Notes: a model not told the origin generated them from the letters alone. 64,000 bases of DNA from Cronobacter universalis NCTC 9529 (GCF_001277175.1 NZ_CP012257.1:1860001-1924000); one strand, 5' to 3'; shown: positions 37,487-47,150, counted from the first letter of the stretch. Numbers and translations are program-made.

Positions 37487-38497
37487 TTAGCAGATCCGGG
37501 GTAAAGGTTCGCTATGCGGCAGATCAAGCGTGCGCTTCACGCCGTAAATACCGGCGAGACGTACCCCTTTTTGCGCCACCACCTCGCCAATGATGGCCGC
37601 GTCCTGCCCCAGCGGATGCGCGCGCAGCGCCGCCAGCGCGTGTTGCGCCTCCTCGCGCGCTACGCCTATCACCAGTTTGCCTTCGTTGGCGAAATTCAGC
37701 GCATCCAGCCCGAGCAGCTCGCAGACGCCGCGCACGGCGGGTTTCAGCGGCAGCGCGCGCTCCTGTAATTCGATCCCGCACCCCGCGCTTGCCGCGAACT
37801 CATGCGCCACGGCGTTAACGCCGCCGCGGGTAGCGTCGCGCAGGGCTTTCACGCCCGGCACGGCGCGCAACTGCTGAATGAGCGGCGAGAGCAGGGCGCA
37901 GTCGCTCGCCAGTTCCCCTTCAAGCCCCAGCTGTTCACGCAGGTTAAGGATAGTCGCGCCGTGATCGCCAAGCGTGCCGGAGACCAGCAGCACGTCGCCG
38001 GGCGCAAGCTGCCGCGCGCCCCAGTGAATATCGGCGGGGATAGCCCCAAGCCCGGCGGTGTTGATAAAGAGCTTATCCGCCGCGCCGCGCGGCACCACTT
38101 TGGTGTCGCCGGTGACAATCTGGATGCCTGCCGCGCGCGCCGTCGCGGCCATGCTGTGGGCGACTTTTTCAAGCGTCGCCATCTCCAGGCCCTCTTCAAG
38201 AATAAAACCGCAGGAGAGCCAGCGCGGCACGGCGCCGCTCACCGCGACATCATTGGCCGTGCCGCAAATCGCGAGCTTACCGATGTCGCCGCCGGGGAAA
38301 AACAGCGGATCGATAACATAGCTGTCGGTGGAGAACGCCAGCCGGTCGCCTCTGGCCGTCAGTTCGGCGAGCGGCAGGCGCGCCTGATCTTCCTGCTCCG
38401 CCAGCCACGGATTTGCAAATGCCTGCATAAACAGGCGGTCGATCAACTGCTGCATCGCCTGGCCGCCGCTGCCGTGGGCGAGAGTAATGATGTTCAT
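37487..38497 (-). CDS. hypE: Hydrogenase maturation protein HypE
   Basis: This 336-residue ATP-dependent dehydratase turns the carbamoyl group delivered by HypF into thiocyanate on its C-terminal cysteine, giving the cyanide ligands of the NiFe site. The C-terminus ends PRIC, with the modified cysteine last. The start at 38497 gives MNIITLAHGSGGQAMQQLI; it overlaps the hypD stop by four bases. Confidence 0.97.
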   Translation of the reverse strand: MNIITLAHGSGGQAMQQLIDRLFMQAFANPWLAEQEDQARLPLAELTARGDRLAFSTDSYVIDPLFFPGGDIGKLAICGTANDVAVSGAVPRWLSCGFILEEGLEMATLEKVAHSMAATARAAGIQIVTGDTKVVPRGAADKLFINTAGLGAIPADIHWGARQLAPGDVLLVSGTLGDHGATILNLREQLGLEGELASDCALLSPLIQQLRAVPGVKALRDATRGGVNAVAHEFAASAGCGIELQERALPLKPAVRGVCELLGLDALNFANEGKLVIGVAREEAQHALAALRAHPLGQDAAIIGEVVAQKGVRLAGIYGVKRTLDLPHSEPLPRIC

Positions 38498-39615
38498 GCG
38501 TCGCACTCCTCTGAACGATACTGATACCAGGCGGCGCAGGCTCCTTCCGAGGAGACCATCAGCGCGCCAAAGGCGTTTTGCGGGTTACAGCGCCTGCCGA
38601 AGAGCGGGCACTGGGCGGGTTTACAGCGGCCTGTCAGTACCTCGCCGCAGCGGGCGTCGGGGGAATCATTGACCTGCTGCGGCGCGGGCGCGAAATGCGC
38701 CTCGGCGTCAAAGGCCTGAAACGGCGCGCGAAGCCGCACGCCGGAGTGGTTTATCACGCCGAGCCCGCGCCATTCGCTGTCGCCCTTGACGCAAAACACC
38801 GTGTCGATCGCCTGCTGCGCCGCCGGGTTGCCCGCGTCCGGCACCACGCGGCGGTACTGGTTTTCCACGCGGCTTTCTCCGGCGATGCGCTGCTCGACCA
38901 GCATCAGCACGCCCTGTAGCAGATCCAGCGGCTCAAAACCGACCACCACCAGCGGGCGCGCGAAACGCCCGGCGATGAAACTATACGGATCGGTGCCTAT
39001 CACCATGCTGACGTGCCCTGGCGCCAGAAACGCGTCAATCTGGTTATCCGGCTGCTCCAGCAGGCTTTGCAGCGTCGGGATAAGCGTAATGTGCTGGCAG
39101 AAAAAGTAAAAATTGCGTACGCCGCGCGCTTTCGCCTGGATAAGCGTCAGCGCGGTGGCGGGCATGGTGGTTTCAAAGCCTAAGCCGAAAAACACCACCT
39201 CGCGCTCTGGCTGCTGTTCGGCGATTTTCAGCGCGTCCATCGGCGAATAGACGATACGCACGTCCGCGCCTTCGGCTCTCGCCTGGAGCAGCGAGCCGTT
39301 TTTGCCCGGCACGCGCATGGCGTCGCCGAAGGTGCAGAAGATAACGCCGGGGCGGCGGGCGATTTCGGTGGCGTTGTCGATGCGTCCCATCGGCAGTACG
39401 CAGACCGGGCAGCCGGGGCCGTGGATAAACTCGATGTTCTCCGGCAGCAGGCGGTCGAGGCCGAATTTAAAAATGGCGTGGGTGTGGCCGCCGCACACTT
39501 CCATAATGCGCAGCGGTTTCTGCGCCGTGTGGCTTAAGCGCGGCGCGCGCTCGCACAGCCGGTCCATCAGGCGCAGCACCCGTTCCGGGTTGCGGTATTC
39601 ATCGACATAACGCAT
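38494..39615 (-). CDS. hypD: Hydrogenase maturation protein HypD
   Basis: This 373-residue Fe-S protein forms the HypCD scaffold on which Fe(CN)2CO is built. The MEVCGGHTHAIFKFG motif, GPGCPVCVLP and the C-terminal cysteine cluster (including CGEVLTGRCKPAQCPLFGRRC) are present. It starts at 39615 within the hypC stop (one-base overlap). Confidence 0.97.
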   Translation of the reverse strand: MRYVDEYRNPERVLRLMDRLCERAPRLSHTAQKPLRIMEVCGGHTHAIFKFGLDRLLPENIEFIHGPGCPVCVLPMGRIDNATEIARRPGVIFCTFGDAMRVPGKNGSLLQARAEGADVRIVYSPMDALKIAEQQPEREVVFFGLGFETTMPATALTLIQAKARGVRNFYFFCQHITLIPTLQSLLEQPDNQIDAFLAPGHVSMVIGTDPYSFIAGRFARPLVVVGFEPLDLLQGVLMLVEQRIAGESRVENQYRRVVPDAGNPAAQQAIDTVFCVKGDSEWRGLGVINHSGVRLRAPFQAFDAEAHFAPAPQQVNDSPDARCGEVLTGRCKPAQCPLFGRRCNPQNAFGALMVSSEGACAAWYQYRSEECDA

Positions 39616-39893
39616 CAGCGGTTCTCCTCGCCATACAGCAGCGCGCCGACATCCGGCTCCACCTCAAACATCGTTTGCAGCGCCTCCAGCGTCTCGCGCG
39701 CCTCGCGCTCGTTAATCAGACTCATGGCGAAACCGACATGCACTAGTACCCACTGGCCGAGGCGCGGCTGGCCGTTCTCGTCATGCGTGCCCACCAGCGT
39801 TAAGTCAACCTCGCGCCGCACGCCGCACACCTCGACGCGGGCGAGATTGCCGGCGAGCAGTTCACAGATTTGCCCCGGAATGCCTATGCACAT
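39615..39893 (-). CDS. hypC: Hydrogenase maturation chaperone HypC
   Basis: This 92-residue chaperone begins [13 protein letters not shown]; Cys2 binds the Fe(CN)2CO unit and the HycE precursor. The start at 39893 is fixed by that motif; the open frame continues upstream inside hypB. It overlaps the 3' end of hypB by 10 bases. Confidence 0.96.
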   Translation of the reverse strand: MCIGIPGQICELLAGNLARVEVCGVRREVDLTLVGTHDENGQPRLGQWVLVHVGFAMSLINEREARETLEALQTMFEVEPDVGALLYGEENR

Positions 39894-40756
39894 CGCTGTT
39901 CCTCCAGCCAGGCGAGCCACGCGCTCATGCCGTCGCCGCGCGTGGCGGAGACCAGCAGGATAGTGATGTTCGGGTTGACCTCGCGCGCGTACGCCATGCA
40001 TTGCTCGACGTCGAAGTTCAGGTACGGCAGCAGGTCGATTTTATTGAGCAACATGAGAGAGGCGGCGGCGAACATATGCGGGTACTTGAGCGGCTTATCT
40101 TCGCCCTCGGTTACCGAGAGCACCGCCACTTTGTGGCGCTCGCCGAGATCAAACCCCGCCGGGCAGACCAGGTTGCCGACGTTTTCAATAAACAGCACGC
40201 CGTTATCGGCAAGCGGCAGCCGCGCCATCGCGTCCTCGACCATCTGCGCGTCGAGATGACACCCTTTGCCGGTATTGACCTGAATCGCCGGCGTACCGGT
40301 GGCGCGAATGCGCTCGGCGTCGTTCACCGTCTGCTGATCGCCTTCGATAACGGCGCAGGGCGTGGCGTCGCGCAGGCGTTTGAGGGTCTCGGTGAGCAGC
40401 GTCGTTTTGCCGGAGCCGGGGCTGGAGACCAGGTTCAGCGCCAGCTGGCCGCGCGCGGCGAGCCGCTGGCGGTTGCGCTGCGCAATCTGGTTGTTTTTAT
40501 CGAGCACGTTAATTTCAATCTCCACCATTTTGCGCTGGCTTAAGCCGGGCGCATGGGTGCCCGCCTCGCCGTGGCCGTAATCGAGAGCGCCATCTGGCGC
40601 TACGTCAGGCGAGAACGCGTTCAGGCTTATCGTGGAGATGGGCGCCGCGGCGCGCGGCGCGGCGGCAAAGGGGGCGGCGCGAAACGGCGAATGCGGGTTG
40701 CGCTCATCGCCTTCTATATACAGGTTGCCGTGCTGGCAACCGCAGGTCGTACACAT
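39884..40756 (-). CDS. hypB: Hydrogenase nickel incorporation GTPase HypB
   Basis: This 290-residue GTPase inserts nickel into hydrogenase precursors with HypA. The N-terminal high-affinity nickel motif CTTCGC (residues 2-7) is intact. A long Ala/Pro-rich linker (about 25-75) precedes the G domain with P-loop SSPGSGKTT and metal site near CHLDA. It lies three bases downstream of hypA. Confidence 0.96.
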   Translation of the reverse strand: MCTTCGCQHGNLYIEGDERNPHSPFRAAPFAAAPRAAAPISTISLNAFSPDVAPDGALDYGHGEAGTHAPGLSQRKMVEIEINVLDKNNQIAQRNRQRLAARGQLALNLVSSPGSGKTTLLTETLKRLRDATPCAVIEGDQQTVNDAERIRATGTPAIQVNTGKGCHLDAQMVEDAMARLPLADNGVLFIENVGNLVCPAGFDLGERHKVAVLSVTEGEDKPLKYPHMFAAASLMLLNKIDLLPYLNFDVEQCMAYAREVNPNITILLVSATRGDGMSAWLAWLEEQRCA

Positions 40757-40759
40757 CTT

Positions 40760-41110
40760 CTACTCCTGTTCTATTTCCAGACGCTTGATTTGCACGCTGT
40801 CATCGGCATCGATGCGCAGATCCGCGCTGTGGCAATGCGGGCAGCGGCGTACCAGCGTCGTCAGTAACTGAACGTTGCGCTGGCACTGCGGGCACCAGCA
40901 CTGCGCCTCCTGCTGGCTTAAATGCAGCGCGCAGCCTTCGGCGCGGGTGTCGCGGCACGCCAGATCAAAGCAAAACTCCAGCGCGCTGCGCTCAACACAG
41001 GAGAACGCGCCGATTTCCAGCCACACGCCGGTGATCTTGCGCGCGCCAAGCTGCTGCGCCTGCTGTTCAATAATTTCCACTGCCCGCTGGCAGAGGGTGA
41101 GTTCGTGCAT
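40760..41110 (-). CDS. hypA: Hydrogenase nickel chaperone HypA
   Basis: This 116-residue protein begins MHELTLCQRAVEIIE, with nickel ligands at the first residues including His2, and has a zinc site in two CxxC motifs (CWCPQC, RRCPHC). The ATG at 41110 is chosen by this N-terminus over an upstream in-frame start. It is first in hypABCDE-fhlA and is served by a sigma-54 promoter on the minus strand at 41153-41168. Confidence 0.96.
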   Translation of the reverse strand: MHELTLCQRAVEIIEQQAQQLGARKITGVWLEIGAFSCVERSALEFCFDLACRDTRAEGCALHLSQQEAQCWCPQCQRNVQLLTTLVRRCPHCHSADLRIDADDSVQIKRLEIEQE

Positions 41111-41152
41111 AACGCCTCCGGTACGTTTCGCGTTTGCGAATGCCATACGTTA

Positions 41153-41168
41153 TGCAATAACGGTGCCA
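41153..41168 (-). promoter_or_regulatory. Sigma-54 promoter of hypA
   Basis: On the minus strand TGGCACCGTTATTGCA is a near-perfect -24/-12 element (TGGCAC-N5-TTGCA) with exactly ten bases between GG and GC, 43 bases upstream of the hypA start. Confidence 0.88.
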
Positions 41169-41213
41169 GCGCAGGAGAAGGGGGCGGGAGGCTGTCGCGG
41201 CGGGTGTCGAGGC

Positions 41214-41236
41214 TGTCGAAATGACATGTCATGACA
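41214..41236. promoter_or_regulatory. Candidate FhlA upstream activating sequence, hypA-hycA
   Basis: TGTCGAAATGACATGTCA lies in this 23-base stretch between two divergent sigma-54 promoters. TGTCGAAAT recurs upstream of hycB. A shared site could serve both directions. Confidence 0.55.
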
Positions 41237-41291
41237 GGCGGCGTGATGTGACGCTTCAGAATAAACCTTTTAAAAACAGTTAATTAAAAAA

Positions 41292-41307
41292 TGGCATGGT
41301 TCCTGCT
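41292..41307 (+). promoter_or_regulatory. Sigma-54 promoter of the hyc operon
   Basis: TGGCATGGTTCCTGCT has GG at 41293-41294 and GC at 41305-41306 with ten bases between, 36 bases before hycA. Confidence 0.85.
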
Positions 41308-41342
41308 AAAGAGGGTTATCTCTGTTAAATGAGCTAACCACT

Positions 41343-41807
41343 ATGATCCTGTCCGAACTTAGCCAGAAGGCGGAATTTATCGCCGACCGTCACCGCGCGT
41401 TACAGACGCACTGGCACACCTACTGCAATACGCTGGTCCAGGCCATTACGCTGTCGCGCCAGAAGCTGCATCACTCGCTCGGCTGCGAGCCGCAAAACGG
41501 GTTGTGCTTCTTTCTCTTTGAGCATTTCGCCATCCGCGTGGAGCAGGCCGAAGGCTTTCACTGCCGCACCATTAACTACCTGATAGCCCGCCGCGACGGC
41601 AGCGAAGAGACGCTGCTCGCCACCGCGCAGCTCGACGCAAAAGGCATGCTGGACGGCGCGGTCGATATCCGCGACCGCGAGCGGGTGCTGGCGCACTACC
41701 TCGACAAAATCGGCGCGCTGGTCGACGGGCTCTATGACGCCGTCCAGCAAGACGCGCCGCTGCGCATCAGCGAGATCCTGGCGGCCCGCGACGCGTCGTC
41801 ACATTAA
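41343..41807 (+). CDS. hycA: Formate hydrogenlyase regulatory protein HycA
   Basis: This 154-residue protein counteracts FhlA-dependent activation in E. coli and is the first gene of the hyc operon. It is similar to E. coli HycA throughout (SQKAEFIADRHRALQTHWHTYCNTLVQAITLS; ITREVL region replaced by VDIRDRERVLAHYLDKIGALVD). No known fold motif is visible. A further FhlA-like site follows before hycB. Confidence 0.93.
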   Translation: MILSELSQKAEFIADRHRALQTHWHTYCNTLVQAITLSRQKLHHSLGCEPQNGLCFFLFEHFAIRVEQAEGFHCRTINYLIARRDGSEETLLATAQLDAKGMLDGAVDIRDRERVLAHYLDKIGALVDGLYDAVQQDAPLRISEILAARDASSH

Positions 41808-41827
41808 CCGGGCGAGGTGTCGCCGAC

Positions 41828-41869
41828 TGTCGAAATCGTCCGTCGTCGTCACTTTTCGTCAAAAATGTC
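41828..41869. promoter_or_regulatory. Candidate FhlA binding region before hycB
   Basis: It contains TGTCGAAATCGTC (as upstream of hycA) and CGTCACTTTTCGTCA (as upstream of the Sec-type fdhF). FhlA binding between hycA and hycB is established in E. coli. Confidence 0.5.
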
Positions 41870-41889
41870 CATCACCTGAGGAACACCTG

Positions 41890-42495
41890 GTGAACCGTTT
41901 TATCATTGCCGACTCCACGCTTTGCATCGGCTGCCACACCTGCGAGGCCGCCTGTTCAGAGACGCACCGCCTGCATGGACTGCAATCCAGGCCGCGCCTG
42001 ACGGTTATGCGTAACCAAAAAGATTCCGCCCCGCAGCTGTGCCACCACTGCGAAGACGCGCCGTGCGCGCAGGTCTGTCCGGCGAACGCCATCACCCGCG
42101 AGGCGGGGGCGATTCAGCTCAATGAAAGCCTGTGCGTGAGCTGCAAACTCTGCGGCATCGCCTGTCCGTTCGGCGCGATTGAATTCTCCGGCAGCCGCCC
42201 GCTGCATATCCCGGCCAACGTCAACAGCCCGAAAGCGCCCCCCGCGCCGCCTGCGCCTGCGCGCGTCGGCGCGTTTCTCGACTGGACGCCGGGCGTGCGC
42301 GCCGTGGCGGTGAAGTGCGATCTCTGCCAGTTCGACGCGGACGGCCCGGCCTGCATACGCACCTGCCCGACCGGGGCGCTGAAGCTTGTCGATAACCACG
42401 ACATCGCCCGCGCCAGCCGCCGTAAACGCGAGCTGACCATTAACGCCGATCTCGGCGACTTATCGCTGCTGCTGCAACCGCGCGGAGGAGAATAA
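41890..42495 (+). CDS. hycB: Formate hydrogenlyase Fe-S subunit HycB
   Basis: This 201-residue ferredoxin-like subunit with four 4Fe-4S clusters takes electrons from formate dehydrogenase H. Cysteine motifs: CIGCHTCEAAC, CHHCEDAPCAQVCP, CVSCKLCGIACP and CDLCQFDADGPACIRTCP. The start is GTG at 41890, after GAGGAAC, and gives the family N-terminus VNRFIIADSTLCIGC; there is no ATG at the right position. It overlaps hycC by one base (TAATG). Confidence 0.95.
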   Translation: MNRFIIADSTLCIGCHTCEAACSETHRLHGLQSRPRLTVMRNQKDSAPQLCHHCEDAPCAQVCPANAITREAGAIQLNESLCVSCKLCGIACPFGAIEFSGSRPLHIPANVNSPKAPPAPPAPARVGAFLDWTPGVRAVAVKCDLCQFDADGPACIRTCPTGALKLVDNHDIARASRRKRELTINADLGDLSLLLQPRGGE

Positions 42496-44321
42496 TGAAC
42501 GCGATTTTCTTATATCAGGGCGCGCTGGCGGCCTTTGGCGCCGGGCTCGCGCTCGCGCTGCTGAGCGCCTGGCATAAGCCGCTCAGCGCGCTGTTTGCCG
42601 GTCTCGGCGGCGCGCTCGGTTGCCTGTGCGCGCTGGCGACCGGCGGCTGGCTGCTGCTCAACGTGAACGACGGGCCGCTTACGACGCATATCGGCGCGCT
42701 TGCGGCGCATCTCACCGCCTTTAACGCCATCTGGCTGGCGACACTCGGCCTGTCGGGCTTCTTTATCTGCCTGTTTACGCTTATCCATTCGCGCGACGGC
42801 CAGGCGCGCGCCAGCGGGGCGCTTATCAACCTGCTGCTTGGCGCCGCGACGCTCGCGGTGACCGCGCAGAGCCTCGCCGCGCTGGTGGTCATGGCGGAAA
42901 TCATGGCGCTCGCCGCCGTGTTCCTGACCGGAGACAGCGCGGGCGGCAAGCTCTGGTTTGCGCTGGGGCGTCTCGGCACGTTGCTGCTGGCGCTCGCCTG
43001 CTGGCTGCTGTGGCGGCAGTACGGCACGCTGGACGTGCTGGCGTTAAGTTCGCTCACCGCCGGGCAACCGTTTAGCGCGGTCACCTGGCTCTCGGGGCTG
43101 GCAGGCTTCGGGCTGCTCGCAGGCGTGATTCCGCTGCACGGCGGCGTGGTGCAGGGCCATGCGCAGGCCGCCGCGCCCGCCGCCGCGCTCTTCTCCGCCG
43201 TGGTGCTGAAAGTGGGGCTCTACGGCATCCTGGTCTTTTCGCTGATGAACGCCGCGCTGCCGCTCTGGTGCGGCGTGCTGGTGCTGCTGCTCGGCATGGT
43301 GACCGCGTTTATCGGCGGGCTTTACGCGCTGCTTGAGCACAACATCCACCGGCTGCTGGCGTACCACACGCTTGAGAACATCGGCATTATCCTGCTGGGG
43401 CTCGGCGCGGGGCTTGCGGGGATTTCGCTTGGCGAGCCTGCGCTGGTGGCGCTCGGCCTGGTGGGCGGGCTCTATCACCTCTTCAACCACAGCCTGTTTA
43501 AAACCACGCTGTTCCTCGGCGCGGGCGCGGTCTTTCACCGCACCGGCCTGCGCGATATCGAAAAGCTCGGCGGTATCGGCAAAACCATGCCGCTTATTTC
43601 GATCTCCATGCTGGTGGGCCTGATGGCGATGGCCGCGCTGCCGCCGCTGAACGGCTTCGCGGGCGAGTGGGTGATTTATCAGGCGTTCTTTGACCTGGGC
43701 GCGCAGCCGCTGTTTATCGCCCGTCTGCTCGGGCCGCTGCTGGCGGTGGGGCTGGCGATTACCGGCGCGCTGGCGGTGATGTGTATGGCGAAGGTCTACG
43801 GCGTGACGTTCCTCGGCGCGCCGCGCACGCAGGCGGCCGCGCAGGCGACCGATGCGCCCTGGCTCATGCGCCTTTGTGTGATGGGGCTGGCGCTGTGCTG
43901 CGTGGCGGGCGGCGTCGCCGCGCCGTGGCTGTTGCCGCTGCTGGGCCGCGCCGTCCCGCTGCCGATCGTCACCGCCGGCACCACCGTCTCTCAGCCGGTG
44001 ATCACGCTGCTGCTGGCAGGCTCGCTGCTGCTGCCGTTCCTGCTGGCGACGCTCTTCAAAGGCGATCGCCTGCCGTCGCGCACGCGCGGCAGTGCCTGGG
44101 TGTGCGGCTACGATCACGAACCGGAGATGGTCATTACCGCGCATGGTTTCGCCCGGCCCGTTAAGGCCGCCTTCGCGCCGCTGATTCAGCTGCGCCATAT
44201 CCTTAATCCGGCGCGCCTGCTGCCGGGCTGGCAGAGCGCCAGCCTGCCGCTGCTGTGCCGTCGTCTGGCGGCGGTCGAACTGGCCGTGCTGCTGGTCGTC
44301 GTGATTTCACGGGGAGTGTGA
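42495..44321 (+). CDS. hycC: Formate hydrogenlyase membrane subunit HycC
   Basis: This 608-residue integral membrane protein has about 16 predicted segments and is related to the NuoL/ND5 and Mrp antiporter subunits of complex I. It anchors FHL and may move ions. The central antiporter-like block (GVIPLHGGVVQGHAQAAAPAAALFSAVVLKVG) and LLAYHTLENIGIILLGLG are visible. Length equals E. coli HycC. Confidence 0.96.
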   Translation: MNAIFLYQGALAAFGAGLALALLSAWHKPLSALFAGLGGALGCLCALATGGWLLLNVNDGPLTTHIGALAAHLTAFNAIWLATLGLSGFFICLFTLIHSRDGQARASGALINLLLGAATLAVTAQSLAALVVMAEIMALAAVFLTGDSAGGKLWFALGRLGTLLLALACWLLWRQYGTLDVLALSSLTAGQPFSAVTWLSGLAGFGLLAGVIPLHGGVVQGHAQAAAPAAALFSAVVLKVGLYGILVFSLMNAALPLWCGVLVLLLGMVTAFIGGLYALLEHNIHRLLAYHTLENIGIILLGLGAGLAGISLGEPALVALGLVGGLYHLFNHSLFKTTLFLGAGAVFHRTGLRDIEKLGGIGKTMPLISISMLVGLMAMAALPPLNGFAGEWVIYQAFFDLGAQPLFIARLLGPLLAVGLAITGALAVMCMAKVYGVTFLGAPRTQAAAQATDAPWLMRLCVMGLALCCVAGGVAAPWLLPLLGRAVPLPIVTAGTTVSQPVITLLLAGSLLLPFLLATLFKGDRLPSRTRGSAWVCGYDHEPEMVITAHGFARPVKAAFAPLIQLRHILNPARLLPGWQSASLPLLCRRLAAVELAVLLVVVISRGV

Positions 44322-44322
44322 G

Positions 44323-45249
44323 ATGCAAAACCTGATTTTCCCTCTTTTACAGGCGCTGGCGCTCTTTGCCTGCTCGCCGCTGCTCGCGGGCGTCACCCGC
44401 GTGGCGCGCGCGCGTCTGCATAATCGTCGCGGGCCCGGCGTGCTTCAGGAGTATCGCGATCTGCTGAAATTGCTGGGCCGCCAGAGCGTCGCGCCCGCGG
44501 CGTCCGGCTGGGTGTTCCGGTTTACGCCGTACGCCATGCTGGCGGTGATGTTCACCATCGCCGCCGCGCTGCCGGTCGTGACCGTTCGCTCGCCGCTGCC
44601 GGGCGCGGGCGATCTCATCACGCTGATTTATCTCTTCGCCATCGCGCGCTTCTTTTTCGCCATTGCCGGGCTGGATACCGGCAGCCCGTTCACCGGGATC
44701 GGCGCAAGCCGCGAGGCGATGCTGGGCGTGCTGGTGGAGCCGATTCTGCTGCTCGGCCTGTGGGTCGCGGCGACGGTGGCGGGGTCAACGCACATCAGCC
44801 AGATCGCCGCGCGCGTCTGTGACTGGCCCGTCGCGCACAGCCTGACGCTGGCGCTGGCGCTCGCCGCCTGCGCCTTCGCCACGTTTATTGAAATGGGCAA
44901 GCTGCCGTTCGATCTCGCCGAAGCGGAGCAGGAGTTACAGGAAGGCCCGCTGTCGGAGTACAGCGGCGCGGGCTTCGCGCTGCTGAAATGGGGCATAAGC
45001 CTCAAACAGCTGGTGGTGTTGCAGATGTTCGTCGGCGTATTTGTGCCCTGGGGCCAGATGCTGACCTTCAGCCTGAGCGGCATGGCGATAGCCCTGGCGC
45101 TGGCCGTCGTCAAACTGCTGGCAGGCGTGCTTATCATCGCGCTCTTTGAAAACAGCATGGCGCGTTTGCGTTTTAACGCCGTTTCGCGCGTCACCTGGAC
45201 CGGTTTCGGCCTGGCCTTTTTAGCTTTCGTCTCCTTGCTGGCGGCGTGA
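44323..45249 (+). CDS. hycD: Formate hydrogenlyase membrane subunit HycD
   Basis: This 308-residue, about eight-segment protein is related to NuoH and connects the soluble arm with the membrane part. The conserved loop EMGKLPFDLAEAEQELQEGPLSEYSG is intact. It begins one base after the hycC stop. Confidence 0.96.
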   Translation: MQNLIFPLLQALALFACSPLLAGVTRVARARLHNRRGPGVLQEYRDLLKLLGRQSVAPAASGWVFRFTPYAMLAVMFTIAAALPVVTVRSPLPGAGDLITLIYLFAIARFFFAIAGLDTGSPFTGIGASREAMLGVLVEPILLLGLWVAATVAGSTHISQIAARVCDWPVAHSLTLALALAACAFATFIEMGKLPFDLAEAEQELQEGPLSEYSGAGFALLKWGISLKQLVVLQMFVGVFVPWGQMLTFSLSGMAIALALAVVKLLAGVLIIALFENSMARLRFNAVSRVTWTGFGLAFLAFVSLLAA

Positions 45250-45264
45250 TTAGAGAACTGAACA

Positions 45265-46974
45265 ATGTCTGAAGAAAAAACAGGGCAACACTATCTGCGC
45301 GCGCTGCATGAGGCGTTTCCCGGCGTGGTGCTTGATGAAGCCTGGCAAACCAAAGACCAGCTGACGGTCACGGTGAAAATCAATTATCTGCCGGAAGTGG
45401 TGGAGTTTCTTTACTACCAGCAGGGCGGCTGGCTCTCGGTGCTGTTCGGCAATGACGAGCGTAAGCTCTGCGGCAGCTACGCGGTCTACTACGTGCTCTC
45501 GATGGAGCAGGGCGTGAAGTGCTGGATAACGGTGCGCGTCGAGGTGGACGCGAATAAACCGGAGTTTCCGTCCGTAACGCCGCGCGTGCCCGCCGCCGTC
45601 TGGGGCGAGCGTGAAGTGCGCGATATGTATGGTCTGGTCCCGGTCGGCCTGCCGGATGAGCGCCGCCTGGTGCTGCCGGATGACTGGCCGGACGACCTCT
45701 ATCCGCTGCGCAAAGACAGCATGGATTACCGCCAGCGCCCGGCGCCGACCAGCGATAAAGAGACCTATGAGTTCATCAACGAACTGGGCGATGCCAAAAA
45801 TAACGTGGTGCCCATCGGCCCGCTGCATGTCACCTCCGACGAGCCGGGCCACTTCCGGCTGTTCGTGGATGGCGAAAACATCATCGACGCCGACTACCGG
45901 CTCTTTTACGTCCACCGCGGCATGGAAAAACTCGCCGAAACCCGCATGGGCTACAACGAAGTGACGTTTCTCTCCGACCGCGTCTGCGGCATCTGCGGAT
46001 TCGCCCACAGTACGGCCTACACCACCTCGGTGGAAAACGCGATGGGCATTCAGGTGCCGGAACGCGCGCAGGCGATCCGCGCGATTTTGCTGGAAGTCGA
46101 GCGGCTGCACAGCCACCTGCTGAACCTCGGCCTGGCGTGTCACTTTGTCGGCTTCGACTCCGGCTTTATGCAGTTTTTCCGCGTGCGTGAAACGTCCATG
46201 AAGATGGCGGAGATCCTGACCGGCGCGCGTAAAACCTATGGCATGAACCTGATTGGCGGCATTCGCCGCGATCTGCTGAAAGACGACATGACGCAGACCC
46301 GCCAGCTGGCCCAGCAGATGCGCCGTGAGGTGCAGGATCTGGTGAGCATTCTGCTCAGCACGCCGAATATCGAACAGCGCACGGCGGGCATTGGCCGTCT
46401 CGACCCGCAGATCGCCCGCGATTTCAGTAACGTCGGGCCGATGGTGCGCGCGAGCGGCCACGCCCGCGACACCCGCGCCGATCACCCGTTTGTGGGTTAC
46501 GGCCTGCTGCCGATGGAAGTGCACAGCGAACAGGGTTGCGACGTTATCTCTCGCCTGAAAGTGCGCATCAACGAGGTGTTCACCGCGCTCAATATGATTG
46601 ACTTCGGGCTGGATAACCTGCCCGGCGGGCCGCTGCTGGTGGAAGGGTTTACCTATATTCCGAACCGCTTCGCGCTTGGGTTTTCCGAAGCGCCGCGCGG
46701 CGATGACATTCACTGGAGCATGACCGGCGACAACCAGAAGCTTTACCGCTGGCGCTGCCGCGCGGCGACTTACGCCAACTGGCCGACTCTGCGCTACATG
46801 CTGCGCGGCAATACGGTGTCTGACGCGCCGCTGATTATCGGCAGTCTCGACCCATGCTACTCCTGCACCGACCGTATGACGGTGGTGGACGTGCGCAAGA
46901 AGAAAAGCCAGGTGGTGCCGTACAAAGAGCTGGAGCGCTACAGCATTGAGCGCAAGAACTCGCCGCTGAAATAG
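45265..46974 (+). CDS. hycE: Hydrogenase 3 large subunit HycE
   Basis: This 569-residue precursor has an N-terminal NuoC-like domain (about 1-170) and a NuoD/[NiFe] large-subunit domain. NiFe ligands: Cys241 and Cys244 in RVCGICGF, Cys531 and Cys534 in DPCYSCTDR, the same positions as E. coli HycE. The C-terminal tail after the arginine of CTDR is removed by HycI after nickel insertion. The next gene, hycF, is separated by 176 bases filled with REP-like units, unusual inside this operon. Confidence 0.97.
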   Translation: MSEEKTGQHYLRALHEAFPGVVLDEAWQTKDQLTVTVKINYLPEVVEFLYYQQGGWLSVLFGNDERKLCGSYAVYYVLSMEQGVKCWITVRVEVDANKPEFPSVTPRVPAAVWGEREVRDMYGLVPVGLPDERRLVLPDDWPDDLYPLRKDSMDYRQRPAPTSDKETYEFINELGDAKNNVVPIGPLHVTSDEPGHFRLFVDGENIIDADYRLFYVHRGMEKLAETRMGYNEVTFLSDRVCGICGFAHSTAYTTSVENAMGIQVPERAQAIRAILLEVERLHSHLLNLGLACHFVGFDSGFMQFFRVRETSMKMAEILTGARKTYGMNLIGGIRRDLLKDDMTQTRQLAQQMRREVQDLVSILLSTPNIEQRTAGIGRLDPQIARDFSNVGPMVRASGHARDTRADHPFVGYGLLPMEVHSEQGCDVISRLKVRINEVFTALNMIDFGLDNLPGGPLLVEGFTYIPNRFALGFSEAPRGDDIHWSMTGDNQKLYRWRCRAATYANWPTLRYMLRGNTVSDAPLIIGSLDPCYSCTDRMTVVDVRKKKSQVVPYKELERYSIERKNSPLK

Positions 46975-46983
46975 GCGGCCACG

Positions 46984-47116
46984 GTGGGTGCGCTGCGCTT
47001 ACCCACCCTACGGGGGATGGCTCGCCTGTTAATCCTGGCGTGTAAGCGGTAGCGCACCCGCCGGGTAAAACCGCCGCAAAGTGACCGTAGGGCGGGTAAG
47101 CGGCAGCGCACCCGCC
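46984..47116. repeat. REP-like units inside the hyc operon (hycE-hycF gap)
   Basis: Three units: 46984-47011 (inverted), 47040-47062 (partial) and 47087-47116, separated by short variable sequence. They share the GGGTAAGCG..AGCGCACCC.CC core with the clusters at 26.4, 34.5 and 49.3 kb. Confidence 0.88.
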
Positions 47117-47150
47117 AGGTAAAACCGTCGCGCAGGCGACAGGAGACAAC

